Shown: piece by piece, positions 26,728 through 35,323 of the stretch | Numbering within the stretch: position 1 is the first letter of the stretch | How the letters are laid out: every line of letters begins with the position of its first letter | From: Micromonospora coerulea | Lineage (GTDB): Bacteria > Actinomycetota > Actinomycetes > Mycobacteriales > Micromonosporaceae | Assembly: GCF_016598485.1 (NCBI RefSeq) | Contig: NZ_JAEMUW010000015.1 | Coordinates: 124,001 to 188,000, forward strand | Length of the DNA stretch: 64,000 nt | Reading direction: 5' to 3' | Position numbers and translations under genes: made by a program | Notes under the pieces: model-generated | The model's input: the letters and a program-made list of their open reading frames with translations, nothing else | What the model was told of the DNA's origin: nothing | Databases searched by the model: none

Positions 26728-27204
26728 TTGGTAGGCGGGTCAACCGAGGGCTCGGGTCAGGTTCTGCTGGTCGGTTCCAGCGGCGGGCATCTCGCGCAGC
26801 TGCTGGCGCTCGAACCGTGGTACCGGGAGCGGGATCGGGCGTGGGTCACGTTCGACACCCCGGACGCCCGCTCGCTGCTCGACGGCGAGGACGTGGTGTG
26901 GGCCCACCACCCCACCACCCGGAACCTGCGCAACCTGGTCCGCAACGCCTTCCTGGCGCTGCGCGTGATGCGCCGCCGCCGGGTGGCCGCGGTGGTCACC
27001 ACCGGCGCGGGGGTGGCCCTGCCGTTCGTCGTCGCGGCCCGGCTCCGCCGGGTCCCGACCGTCTACATCGAGGTGTACGACCGGATCGACAGCGCGACGC
27101 TGACCGCCCGGCTGTGCCGCCCGTTCCTCTCCGCGATGCTCGTGCAGTGGGAGGAGCAGCGCCGGATGTACCCGGAGGCGACCGTCGTGGGGAACCTGCT
27201 GTGA
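26728..27204 (+). CDS. Alg14/PssD-like glycosyltransferase membrane subunit
   Basis: 158-aa protein corresponding to the N-terminal half of a split GT28 enzyme. VLLVGSSGGHLAQLLAL is the Alg14/PssD signature, followed by VVTTGAGVALPFVVAARL and the end YPEATVVGNLL. It would anchor the catalytic partner encoded next and bind the lipid-linked acceptor. TTG 26728 is preferred: GGGGGAGG precedes it by four bases and the homologous region starts soon after. ATG 26665 in frame is an alternative, but a -10-like TAGGTT lies right before it. GTGA overlap with the next gene confirms the pair. Confidence 0.85.
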   Translation: MVGGSTEGSGQVLLVGSSGGHLAQLLALEPWYRERDRAWVTFDTPDARSLLDGEDVVWAHHPTTRNLRNLVRNAFLALRVMRRRRVAAVVTTGAGVALPFVVAARLRRVPTVYIEVYDRIDSATLTARLCRPFLSAMLVQWEEQRRMYPEATVVGNLL

Positions 27205-27785
27205 CCGCCAACATCCCCCGGCAGTACGACCGCCGGACTCCGGCGCCGTACGTGCTGGCCGTCGTCGGCACCGACGTGCACCACTTCGACCGCCTGGTGG
27301 AGTGGCTGGAACGCTGGCACGCCGACCGGTCTCACGTCCGCCTCGTCCTCCAGTACGGCCACAGTCGCGCCCCGCGCCTGCCCGAGGCCGCCCCGTTCCT
27401 CGGTCACGAGGAGCTCCAGCGGGCGATGGCCGAGGCCACGCTGGTGATCAGCCACGGTGGCCCGGCCACCATCACCGAGGCGCGCCGCACGGGTCACCTG
27501 CCGATCGTGGTGCCCCGCGACCCGACCCGCCAGGAGCACGTCGACAACCACCAGCAGCTCTTCGCCCGGCGGCTCGGCGCGGCCGGACTGGTCCGGCTCT
27601 GCGAGTCCGAGGCCGAGCTGGTCGCCGCCCTCGACGAGGGGCTGGCCGAGCCGAGCCGGTTCGTGCTCGCGGCGGACCCGGACCGGCCGGACCCGCGCGC
27701 CGAGGCGGTGGCCCGGGTCGGTCAGGTCGTCGACGACCTGGTGGCCCGGCGGGTACGCCAGCGCACCGGCGGGTGGCGCCGGTGA
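27201..27785 (+). CDS. Alg13/PssE-like glycosyltransferase catalytic subunit
   Basis: 194-aa C-terminal half of the split GT28 enzyme; binds the nucleotide sugar donor. VLAVVGTDVHHFDRLVEWLE and the donor-site stretch LVISHGGPATITEARRTGHLPIVVPRD match Alg13/PssE and the MurG C-domain. With the preceding subunit it forms one glycosyltransferase that extends the lipid-linked sugar. GTG 27201 overlaps the previous TGA and its own TGA overlaps the next GTG. Split PssD/PssE pairs are typical of EPS gene clusters. Confidence 0.9.
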   Translation: MTANIPRQYDRRTPAPYVLAVVGTDVHHFDRLVEWLERWHADRSHVRLVLQYGHSRAPRLPEAAPFLGHEELQRAMAEATLVISHGGPATITEARRTGHLPIVVPRDPTRQEHVDNHQQLFARRLGAAGLVRLCESEAELVAALDEGLAEPSRFVLAADPDRPDPRAEAVARVGQVVDDLVARRVRQRTGGWRR

Positions 27786-28807
27786 CCGCCGAGAAGCCCC
27801 GGGTGCTGTTCGTCGGCGGCCTGGGGCGCAGCGGCTCCACCCTGCTCGAACTGCTCCTCGCGCAGAGCCCGGACGTCTGCGCGGTGGGCGAGGTGGTCCA
27901 CCTCTGGGAGCGGGCGCTCGGCGCCGACGAGCGGTGCGGCTGCGGCGAACGCTTCACCGCCTGCCCGTTCTGGCAGCAGGTCGGTGAGCGCGCCTTCGGC
28001 GGCTGGTCGGCGGTGGACCGGGACGACGTGCTCGCGCTCAAGGACCGGGTCGACCGGACCCGGCACATCCCCCGGCTGGCCAAGGGCTCGCTCGACGGGG
28101 CGGAGCTCGCCGACGTCCGCCGGTACGCCGACCTCTACACCCGCATCTACCAGGCGGCCACCGCGGTGACCGGGGCCAGCGTGGTGGTGGATTCCAGCAA
28201 GCACGCCTCGCTGGCGTTCGCCCTGCGCTGGGCCGAGGGGCTCGACCTGCGGGTGCTGCACCTGGTCCGGGACAGCCGTGCGGTGGCGTACTCCTGGGGC
28301 AAGCAGGTCAGGCGGCCCGAGGTGGTCGACGGCGAGGACTTCATGCCGACGTTCTCCCCGTTCGAGGTGAGCAAGCTGTGGACCGCGCAGAACGCCGCGT
28401 TCCACCTGCTGGCGTCCCGGGCGGCGGTGCTCCGGCTGCGCTACGAGGACTTCACCGCCGACCCCGCCGGCACCGTGCGCCGGCTCCGCGAGTTCGCCGG
28501 CCTGCCGGACGACCCGGCGGCGCTGCGCATCCTCACCGGCGACGACTCCAGCTCGGCACGTCTCACGCCGCGCGGGGACCTGGAGCCGGCCGCGCCGGTC
28601 CGGGTGCACAGCGTCGCCGGCAATCCGCTGCGGTTCAGCGGTGGCCCGCTGCGGGTGCGCCGGGACGAGGCGTGGCGTACCCGGCTGCCCCGGCGCAGCC
28701 GGGCCGTGGTCAGCCTGGCCACGCTGCCGTTGCGGGTCCGGTACGGCTACCTGGGCCAGGCGGAACCCGATTCCGTGGAGCAGTCGAGAACTGGAGACAC
28801 GCAGTGA
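27782..28807 (+). CDS. Sulfotransferase
   Basis: 341-aa sulfotransferase, third in the region. The PAPS loop is FVGGLGRSGSTLLELLL (about residues 9-25) and the 3'-phosphate region is LHLVRDSRAVAYSWGKQV; VLRLRYEDFTADP is the usual late motif. A cysteine cluster (RCGCGERFTACPFW) after the first strand is characteristic of this subgroup. Coupled by GTGA overlaps to the PssE-like and GT2 genes, so its substrate is probably the growing glycan or its lipid-linked precursor. Confidence 0.92.
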   Translation: MTAEKPRVLFVGGLGRSGSTLLELLLAQSPDVCAVGEVVHLWERALGADERCGCGERFTACPFWQQVGERAFGGWSAVDRDDVLALKDRVDRTRHIPRLAKGSLDGAELADVRRYADLYTRIYQAATAVTGASVVVDSSKHASLAFALRWAEGLDLRVLHLVRDSRAVAYSWGKQVRRPEVVDGEDFMPTFSPFEVSKLWTAQNAAFHLLASRAAVLRLRYEDFTADPAGTVRRLREFAGLPDDPAALRILTGDDSSSARLTPRGDLEPAAPVRVHSVAGNPLRFSGGPLRVRRDEAWRTRLPRRSRAVVSLATLPLRVRYGYLGQAEPDSVEQSRTGDTQ

Positions 28808-29718
28808 CCGGTCCGAGCATTTCCGTCGTCGTGCCGACGCGGGACCGTCCGGAGCTGCTGCGCGCGGCGCTCGACGCGATCCTCAGCCAGGCGCACCCCG
28901 GTCCGATCGAGGCCATCGTGGTCTACGACCAGTCGGAGCCGGACCGGTCGCTGGAGACCGACCACGGCGACCGTCGGGTCCGGGTCATCACCAACACCCG
29001 CTCGCCCGGGCTGGCCGGGGCGCGGAACACCGGCATCGAGGCGGCCACCGGCGACCTGGTCGCGTTCTGCGACGACGACGATGAGTGGCTGCCGGGCAAG
29101 CTCGCCGCCCAACTGGGCGCGCTCGACGTGCACCCGGACGGGGCGCTGGTGAGCTGCGGCATCCGGGTCAGCTACGACGACCGGACGGTGGACCGGTCGC
29201 TGGACCGTTCCCGGGTTTCGCTGGAGGCGCTGCTGCGGGACCGGCTCACCGAACTGCACCCGTCGACCTTCCTGATCCGGCGGGCCGCGCTGGTCGACGG
29301 GATCGGGCTGGTTGACGAGCAGATCCCGGGCAGCTACGCGGAGGACTACGAGTTCCTGCTCCGGGCCGCCCGGTACGCCCCGCTGGTCAACGTGGACAGC
29401 CCGTACGTGCTGGTCCGGTGGCACAAGCGGTCGTACTTCGCGCAGCGCTGGGAGACCATCTCGACCGCGTTGCAGTGGCTGCTGCGGCGCTACCCGGAGT
29501 TCGCCACGGTGCCGCACGGCGAGGCCCGGGTGGCCGGCCAGATCGCCTTCGCGCAGGCCGCGATGGGCAACCGGCGGGACGCCGTCCGGTGGGCGCGGCG
29601 CACCCTGGCCCGCAATCCGAAGGAGCCGCGCGCCTACCTGGCGCTCGCGGTGGCGAGCCGCGCGGTGCAGGCCGACCGGGTGCTGCGCACGCTGCACAAG
29701 CGCGGCCGGGGCATCTGA
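28804..29718 (+). CDS. GT2-family glycosyltransferase
   Basis: 304-aa GT-A inverting glycosyltransferase. SISVVVPTRDRPELLRAALD opens the fold, SPGLAGARNTGIEAATGD and FCDDDDEW provide the nucleotide and metal-binding DXD region, and AEDYEFLLRAARY the catalytic Asp region. The last 80 residues (AQAAMGNRRDAVRWARRTLARNPKEPRAYL) look like a TPR-type helical pair. Soluble, so it acts on the inner membrane face. Last gene of the four-gene rightward operon, ending at a strong terminator. Confidence 0.93.
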   Translation: MTGPSISVVVPTRDRPELLRAALDAILSQAHPGPIEAIVVYDQSEPDRSLETDHGDRRVRVITNTRSPGLAGARNTGIEAATGDLVAFCDDDDEWLPGKLAAQLGALDVHPDGALVSCGIRVSYDDRTVDRSLDRSRVSLEALLRDRLTELHPSTFLIRRAALVDGIGLVDEQIPGSYAEDYEFLLRAARYAPLVNVDSPYVLVRWHKRSYFAQRWETISTALQWLLRRYPEFATVPHGEARVAGQIAFAQAAMGNRRDAVRWARRTLARNPKEPRAYLALAVASRAVQADRVLRTLHKRGRGI

Positions 29719-29726
29719 GCGAACGG

Positions 29727-29762
29727 AGACGGGCGGGTGACCCGCAGGGCGCCCGCCCGTCT
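29727..29762. terminator. Bidirectional terminator
   Basis: Perfect 11-bp stem AGACGGGCGGG/CCCGCCCGTCT with a 14-base loop between convergent genes. Confidence 0.8.
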
Positions 29763-29776
29763 GCCGTGCTGTCCGG

Positions 29777-31333
29777 TCAGGCCACGCAGAACGACCGCCA
29801 GGCCTGGATGCTCGGCGCGTCCTGCAGGCGGAAGTCACCCTGACTGACCACCTGGTTGTAGTACGCCACGAATTCCGGTCGCTGGCCGTTGAGGTAGCTG
29901 GCCATCGCGCGGATCCACGTGGCCCGCCCGGTGCCGGAGTCGCCGGGTACCAGGTCGCTGCCGGTCTCGGCCACGCCCCAGGGCTTGCCCAGCGCCCGGG
30001 ACTTGCTGATCATGCGGCCGTAGATCTCCTGCGGGGACGCGTACCGCTTCCACTTGACGCCCCAGTTGTAGCAGTCCCAGCCGAGCGTCTCGACCAGGTC
30101 GCCGCCGGGGTAGAAGGCGTCGAAGTTCCGGCCGGACTTCGGGTCGAGCGTCCAGCACATCAGGATGACCGTGTTGATCAGGTTGGGGTTGCCCGTCCGG
30201 TTGGCCAGGCCGGCGATCCGGCGCCAGGCCGACTTGTACGCGGCGGCCGTGAAGGCGCCCCGCTCGACGTCGTCCTCCGGCTCGTGGAAGTACGACCAGT
30301 ACACGTTGTGGTCGCGGGGGATCGAGGCGAACCAGGACGCCAGCCGCGAGTCGTACTTGCCGGAGTTGACCTCCTGCGGCGACGCCTTGAAGGAGACCAC
30401 GACGGTCCGGTCCACGACGTCGGCCCGGCTGCCGTTCCAGGCCGGCGGGAGCCCGGGGTAGAAGACCCGGGCCATCCGCAGCTTGCCGAAGGTCCGGTCC
30501 GAGCGGGCCAGCGCCTGGGTGAACGTCTCACCACTCTGCACGGCGATGGAGGCGCCGGGCAGCGTCTGCCGGGTGCCGGTGAACGCCGGGCCCCGCGCCG
30601 CGGAGGCGGAGGCGGAGGGCGTGGCGCTGGCCGGCCGGCCGCCGAGCCCGGCCACCCCGCTCGGGTCGGCCGAGGGCGCGCCCGTTCCCGGGGCGGGCGC
30701 CCCGGTCGGGGCGGGAGCGGGCTGCGTCGCGCCGGCCTGCGGTGGCGCCGGATCGGGCTCGCGCAGCGTGGCCACGGCCACCCCGCCGCTGGCCACGGCG
30801 ATGGTCACGGCCGCCGCCACGGCCAGCCGCCAGCGGCGCCGGGGGCTGGCCGGTGGTGCGGGCGGCGGCGTGGCGCCGGGCCACCGCTGGTCCGGGCCAC
30901 CCGCCACCGGCGGGACCGACCCGGCGTCGCCGGGCCACGGCTGCGTCGGCTCCGGCGGCGTCGCCCGGGTGTCGCCGGGCCACGGCTGCGCCGGGCCGGG
31001 AACCGTCCGGTGGCCGGCGTCCGGCCAGCCCTGCTCCGGGTCGGCGACGTCCGGGTACCCGGGGTCCGCGTGTCCGGCGTCCGCCCAGCCCTGCTCGGGG
31101 CGGACGTCCGTGGCGACGGGACCGGTCGGCTCCCCGCCCCGGGGCCAGGGCAGCGCCGACCCGGCGGCCTCCGTCCGTACGGCGTCGGGGTGCGCCGGGT
31201 GGCGGGCGTCCGGCCACGGCAGGGCCGGCGCGGCGGCCGGGTCGCCCTGCTGGCGGGGAATGTCCTGCCCCGGCCAGAGGCCGGTCGGCTGTGACGATCC
31301 GACGACGCTGTGCTGGTCTCGCTCGGCCGGCAT
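29777..31333 (-). CDS. Membrane-anchored GH26-like glycoside hydrolase with WPG-repeat N-terminus
   Basis: 518-aa type II membrane protein. The first 165 residues are Pro/Gly-rich and carry repeats of the type QPWPGD, QGWPDAGH and LPWP, then RRRWRLAV and a single membrane helix (about 170-190), an Ala/Pro linker and an extracellular domain (about 255-518). The catalytic domain has YWSYFHEPEDD (putative acid/base Glu) and PWGVAETGSD (putative nucleophile Glu), as in GH26-like proteins. ATG 31333 follows GGGAGGG. Together with the GH26 lipoprotein it brackets the polysaccharide genes. The cytosolic WPG repeats may mediate localisation; function unknown. Confidence 0.82.
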   Translation of the reverse strand: MPAERDQHSVVGSSQPTGLWPGQDIPRQQGDPAAAPALPWPDARHPAHPDAVRTEAAGSALPWPRGGEPTGPVATDVRPEQGWADAGHADPGYPDVADPEQGWPDAGHRTVPGPAQPWPGDTRATPPEPTQPWPGDAGSVPPVAGGPDQRWPGATPPPAPPASPRRRWRLAVAAAVTIAVASGGVAVATLREPDPAPPQAGATQPAPAPTGAPAPGTGAPSADPSGVAGLGGRPASATPSASASAARGPAFTGTRQTLPGASIAVQSGETFTQALARSDRTFGKLRMARVFYPGLPPAWNGSRADVVDRTVVVSFKASPQEVNSGKYDSRLASWFASIPRDHNVYWSYFHEPEDDVERGAFTAAAYKSAWRRIAGLANRTGNPNLINTVILMCWTLDPKSGRNFDAFYPGGDLVETLGWDCYNWGVKWKRYASPQEIYGRMISKSRALGKPWGVAETGSDLVPGDSGTGRATWIRAMASYLNGQRPEFVAYYNQVVSQGDFRLQDAPSIQAWRSFCVA

Positions 31334-31434
31334 GACCCTCCCTGGCTGGCGGCGGCCCGTCTGGGGCGGTAGGTCGGAGATGTTTCCCGCCCGACACTAT
31401 CCCCCGGTCACCTGGGCCATGGGTACCGTGACAC

Positions 31435-32319
31435 TCAGCCGAACGCCTCACCGGTGCTGCCGGTGACGGTCGAAGCGGGCATCTCGACCCCGGTCCGGCC
31501 GATCGCGTCGAGCAGCCGCCCGGCGTGTTCGGGGCGGCAGACCAGCAGGTCGGGCAGGCGCGGGTCGGCCCGGTTGTAGCGCAGTGGCGAGCCGTCGATC
31601 CGGGAGGCGTGCATCCCGGCGCCGAGAGCGACGGCGACCGGCGCGGCCGAGTCCCACTCGTACTGGCCGCCCGCGTGGACGTACGCGTCGACCTCGCCGG
31701 TCACCACCGCGCAGACCTTGACGCCGGCGGAGCCCATCGGCACGGCGCGGGCGTCGAGCAGCTCGACGAGTTCGCCGACGAAGGCGGGTGGTCGGCTGCG
31801 ACTCACCGCGATGCGCAGCGGGCCGTCCACCGGGTTCGGAGTCGGGCAGCGGGTGCCGAGGATCAGCGGCGCACCGTCCAGGGTGGTCCGTGCCGGCATG
31901 CCGACCGCGCCGGCGACCAGCCGGCCGTCGGGACCGGCCGACCGCTGCCAGAGCGCCACGTGCACCGCCCAGTCGGTCCGCCCGGCCTCGGAGAACTCCC
32001 GGGTGCCGTCGAGCGGGTCGATGATCCAGACCCGGTCGGCGTTGAGCCGGGCGGGGGCGTCGCCCTCCCCGGCGGCCCAGGCCCGCCGGGCGTCGGCCTC
32101 TTCCTCGGAGAGCACCGCGTCCGCGGGCCGCCACCGGGCCAGCGCGGTGGTCATCAGCTCGTGTGAGGCCCGGTCACCGGCGTCCTTCAGGGCGGCCGGG
32201 TCCGCGAAGCCGTGCTGGGCCCGCAGGGCGGTCAGCGCCTCACCCGCCCGCCCGGCCAGCCACTCCGCGAAGGCCTGGTCGTCGAGCTGACCGGTTCCGT
32301 CCTGGGTCACGTGCGCCAC
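31435..32319 (-). CDS. cysQ: 3'(2'),5'-bisphosphate nucleotidase, CysQ type
   Basis: 294-aa member of the inositol monophosphatase superfamily. Metal-binding motifs are complete: VLSEEEAD, IIDPLDGTREF and YEWDSAAPVAVA. CysQ hydrolyses PAP (and PAPS) to AMP; PAP is the product of every sulfotransferase reaction and inhibits those enzymes. Placement at the edge of a region with three sulfotransferases supports this role over inositol phosphatase. Several GTG codons compete; GTG 32319 has a GACGAGG-like site, and GTG 32310 or 32322 are possible. Divergent from the aminotransferase. Confidence 0.88.
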   Translation of the reverse strand: MAHVTQDGTGQLDDQAFAEWLAGRAGEALTALRAQHGFADPAALKDAGDRASHELMTTALARWRPADAVLSEEEADARRAWAAGEGDAPARLNADRVWIIDPLDGTREFSEAGRTDWAVHVALWQRSAGPDGRLVAGAVGMPARTTLDGAPLILGTRCPTPNPVDGPLRIAVSRSRPPAFVGELVELLDARAVPMGSAGVKVCAVVTGEVDAYVHAGGQYEWDSAAPVAVALGAGMHASRIDGSPLRYNRADPRLPDLLVCRPEHAGRLLDAIGRTGVEMPASTVTGSTGEAFG

Positions 32320-32504
32320 CACCTCGTCCTGGTCCGACAGCGACCTGCAATCCTCGGGTCGCCTGCGATCTTCCGGCCAGCGTACGGTCCGACCGGCGAC
32401 CGGTCGCGAGCCCGTCTCGGATCTCGGCCGGCCCAGGTGGACGGTTCGACTGCCCGCATGTTGAACTTCGCGTGTATGCCGGCCGGACCGGCAGGACCAG
32501 GCCC

Positions 32505-32510
32505 TAGGCT
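32505..32510 (+). promoter_or_regulatory. -10 hexamer of leaderless aminotransferase promoter
   Basis: TAGGCT seven bases before ATG 32518; no ribosome site is present, which fits leaderless translation. Confidence 0.5.
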
Positions 32511-32517
32511 CGTGCGC

Positions 32518-33612
32518 ATGACCGCCGAGCAGCTGATCTCCTTCGCCCGTGGCGCTCCCTCGCTGGACATCGTGGATGTCGAGGGGCTCAAGGCCGCCGC
32601 CGTCCGCGCCTTCGACGCCGACCCCGCCGGGATCACGGCGTACGGCACCTCCGTCGGCTACCCGCCCCTGCGCAAGTGGATCGCGGAGAAGCACGGCGTC
32701 GACATCGACCAGGTGCTGATCACCAACGGCTCGCTCCAGGCCGACGCCTTCCTCTTCGACCACCTGGTCCGGCGCGGCGACGCGGTCGTCGTGGAGCGCC
32801 CGACGTACGACCGGACGCTGCTCAACCTGCAGAAGATGGGCAGCGAGATCCACAGCGTCTCGGTCCAGCCGGACGGCCTGGACACCGCGGAGCTGCGCAA
32901 GCTGCTCGAGTCGGGGGTGCGGCCGCGGCTGGCGCACGTCATCCCGAACTACCAGAATCCGGCCGGCGTGACGCTCTCCCTGGAGAAGCGCCGGGAGCTG
33001 CTCGAACTGGCCGCCGAGTACGAGTTCACCGTCTTCGAGGACGACCCGTACGCGGACATCCGGTTCCGGGGTGAGCCGCTGCCGTCGATGCTCTCCATGG
33101 ACAGCCGGGGCGTGGTGGTGCACGCCTCCAGCTTCACCAAGACGGTCTGCCCGGGCGTCCGGGTCGGTTACCTGATCGGCCCGACCGACCTGATCGCCAA
33201 CATCGCGAAGAAGGCCACCAGCCTGTACATCTCGCCCGGCATGGTCTCCGAGGCGATCGTGCACCAGTTCTGCGTCTCGGGGGACATCGAGCGCTCGATC
33301 CGCAACGTGTCGACCGCGCTGGGTGAGCGTGCCCGGGTGCTCGCCGAGTCGCTGCGCCGGCACATCCCCGAGGCCCGGTTCGTCGAGCCGGACGGCGGCT
33401 ACTTTCTCTGGGTGGAGCTGCCGGAGGACGTCGAGGTCGACCGGTTGGCTCCGGCCGCGGCCGAGCGGGGCGTGGCGGTGGTCAAGGGAAGCGACTTCGT
33501 GCTCGAGGGGGGCCGGCACGCGCTGCGACTGGCCTTCTCCGCGGTGACCGCGGACCGAATCGATGAGGGTGTGGGCCGGCTGGCGGAGGCGATGGCGGCC
33601 GTCCGGGGCTGA
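32518..33612 (+). CDS. PLP-dependent class I/II aminotransferase
   Basis: 364-aa fold-type I aminotransferase, of the stand-alone domain type related to 2-aminoadipate aminotransferases and MocR regulators, but without a DNA-binding domain. AYGTSVGYPPLRKWIA, ITNGSLQADAFLFD, PNYQNPAGVTLS and SSFTKTVCPGVRVGY (PLP-binding Lys) are all present, as is the Arg of HALRLAFS. The amino donor and product are not predictable. ATG 32518 is chosen on the leaderless promoter; the open frame upstream is antisense to cysQ. Confidence 0.92.
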   Translation: MTAEQLISFARGAPSLDIVDVEGLKAAAVRAFDADPAGITAYGTSVGYPPLRKWIAEKHGVDIDQVLITNGSLQADAFLFDHLVRRGDAVVVERPTYDRTLLNLQKMGSEIHSVSVQPDGLDTAELRKLLESGVRPRLAHVIPNYQNPAGVTLSLEKRRELLELAAEYEFTVFEDDPYADIRFRGEPLPSMLSMDSRGVVVHASSFTKTVCPGVRVGYLIGPTDLIANIAKKATSLYISPGMVSEAIVHQFCVSGDIERSIRNVSTALGERARVLAESLRRHIPEARFVEPDGGYFLWVELPEDVEVDRLAPAAAERGVAVVKGSDFVLEGGRHALRLAFSAVTADRIDEGVGRLAEAMAAVRG

Positions 33613-34095
33613 TTTTCTGTCGGGTTTCCGACAGTTGGCCGACGTCTGCCGGCTCGGGTCTCGCCCTGGGCCGGCCGGCGGCCCACAATGCTGCGAGCGT
33701 CATTCGCCTTCTCTGGCGGATGGTCCGACGGCCGGGAAGCGGCACCTCCGCCCCGCCCGGACCGCCGACGCGGACAGCATCACTCCCGCCCCCACGGTGC
33801 CGGGTGGGCCGTGTCGCCCCTCACCCCCCTGACGCGGCCGGCCCACCCGGCGCCCCCACCGACCCCGGTCGGTGGCCGGCCGGGTGTGCGACCGGGGCAG
33901 GCCCCGGCCCCGCCTCGCCGGCGTACCGGCATCCGCCCCGTGATCGATCTTCCGCACCCGACCCGGCATCGATCCGCCCGCCGCACCCGGCCAGTGACCC
34001 ACGTCGCGGCGGGCCCGGGGCCCGCGCTGGCCGGCGCGGCGGATCGCCCTCGGCGGCGTAACCTGCAAGCCGCAGCACCGAGGGGAGGGGGCGAG
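33613..34095. other. Long intergenic leader before corA
   Basis: 483 bases with very high GC and no supported gene. It starts with a small terminator (33617-33634). The rest could hold the corA promoter and a leader. I looked for an M-box-like magnesium riboswitch and did not recognise one. Confidence 0.4.
33617..33634 (+). terminator. Small terminator after aminotransferase
   Basis: CTGTCGG-GTTT-CCGACAG hairpin preceded by TTTT, five bases after the stop codon. Confidence 0.6.
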
Positions 34096-35244
34096 ATGAC
34101 GGACGGGATGGAGCGCGGCCAGTCGGCGGCGCCGAACGGCGGCCGGGCGCCCAGGCCGCGTGCCTGGGCCGCGCCGGTACGCGCCATGACCCGCATCCTC
34201 AACGCCGACGGCTCCCCCCGGACGGCCGCGCCGGCCGGACCCGGGCGCAGCGGGATCGTGGACTGCGGTCTCTACGTCGACGGGAAGCGCCAGTCCGGCG
34301 AGTGGCACTACGCCGACGCGCTGGAGGCGGCCCGCCGGGAGCGCAACGGCTTCGTCTGGCTCGGCCTGCACGAGCCGGAGCTGGACGAGATGACCGCGAT
34401 CGCGGCGACCTTCGGGCTGCACGAGCTGGCGGTCGAGGACGCGGTCAAGGCCCAGCAGCGCCCCAAGCTGGAGCGCTTCGGGGAGGTCGCCTTCCTGGTG
34501 CTGCGGACCGCCCGCTACTGCGAGCACACCGAGCTGACCGAGAACTCAGAGGTGGTCGAGACCGGCCAGGTGATGCTCTTCATCGGGCCGAACTTCCTGA
34601 TCAGCGTCCGGCACGGCGACGCCTGCCGGCTCGCCCCGGTCCGGGCCGGCCTGGAGGAGAAGCGGGAGCTGCTGCTGCACGGGCCGTGGGCGGTCGCCTA
34701 CGCGGTCACCGACCGGGTGGTCGACCTCTACCTGGAGGTGGCCGACCAGCTGGAGGACGACCTGGACGTGCTGGAGGCGGACGTCTTCGACCGGCAGGGC
34801 ACCGGGCGGATCCAGCGGATCTACCAGATGAAGCGGGAGCTGGTGGAGTTCAAGCGGGCGGTGATGCCGCTGCAGCGTCCGCTGCTGACGCTCACCTCGC
34901 AGGTCAACCGGGAGGTGCCGCAGGAGGTGCGGCGCTACTTCCGGGACGTGCAGGACCACCTCAGCCGCACCGTCGAGCAGGTCAACTCCTACGACGACCT
35001 GCTCAACTCGATCCTCCAGGCGCGGCTGGCCCAGGTCACCGTCGACCAGAACAACGACATGCGGAAGATCGCCGCGTGGGCCGCGATCGGCGCGGTCTGG
35101 ACGGCGATCGCCGGCATCTACGGCATGAACTTCAAGTACATGCCCGAGCTGGACTGGACGTACGGCTATCCGGGCGTGTGGGCGCTGATGCTGGCCTCGT
35201 CGTTCACGCTGTACCGGCTGTTCCGCCGCAACGGCTGGCTCTGA
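34096..35244 (+). CDS. corA: CorA-family magnesium/cobalt transporter
   Basis: 382-aa divalent metal channel. A long acidic cytoplasmic domain (about residues 55-315; FVWLGLHEP, DAVKAQQRPK, LDVLEADVF) leads to the two C-terminal helices with the signature loop YGMNF (about residues 347-351) and the basic end FRRNGWL. The N-terminal 50 residues are poorly conserved. ATG 34096 is preceded by GGGAGGGG. It imports Mg2+ (or Co2+/Ni2+) down the membrane potential as a pentamer. Monocistronic, ends at a strong terminator. Confidence 0.95.
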   Translation: MTDGMERGQSAAPNGGRAPRPRAWAAPVRAMTRILNADGSPRTAAPAGPGRSGIVDCGLYVDGKRQSGEWHYADALEAARRERNGFVWLGLHEPELDEMTAIAATFGLHELAVEDAVKAQQRPKLERFGEVAFLVLRTARYCEHTELTENSEVVETGQVMLFIGPNFLISVRHGDACRLAPVRAGLEEKRELLLHGPWAVAYAVTDRVVDLYLEVADQLEDDLDVLEADVFDRQGTGRIQRIYQMKRELVEFKRAVMPLQRPLLTLTSQVNREVPQEVRRYFRDVQDHLSRTVEQVNSYDDLLNSILQARLAQVTVDQNNDMRKIAAWAAIGAVWTAIAGIYGMNFKYMPELDWTYGYPGVWALMLASSFTLYRLFRRNGWL

Positions 35245-35267
35245 CGGGCCCGCCGCCCGGCACGCGG

Positions 35268-35308
35268 AAGCGCCGGCGGCGCGGGGCTGACCCCGCACGC
35301 CGGCGCTT
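35268..35308. terminator. Bidirectional terminator
   Basis: 11-bp outer stem AAGCGCCGGCG/CGCCGGCGCTT plus a 6-bp inner stem with a CTGA loop, between convergent genes. Confidence 0.8.
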
Positions 35309-35323
35309 TCCCGTGGTCCTCGG

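Noticed and set aside
33635..34095. Magnesium riboswitch (M-box) before corA
   Set aside because: Conserved M-box blocks were not found by eye; the leader is only GC-rich sequence.
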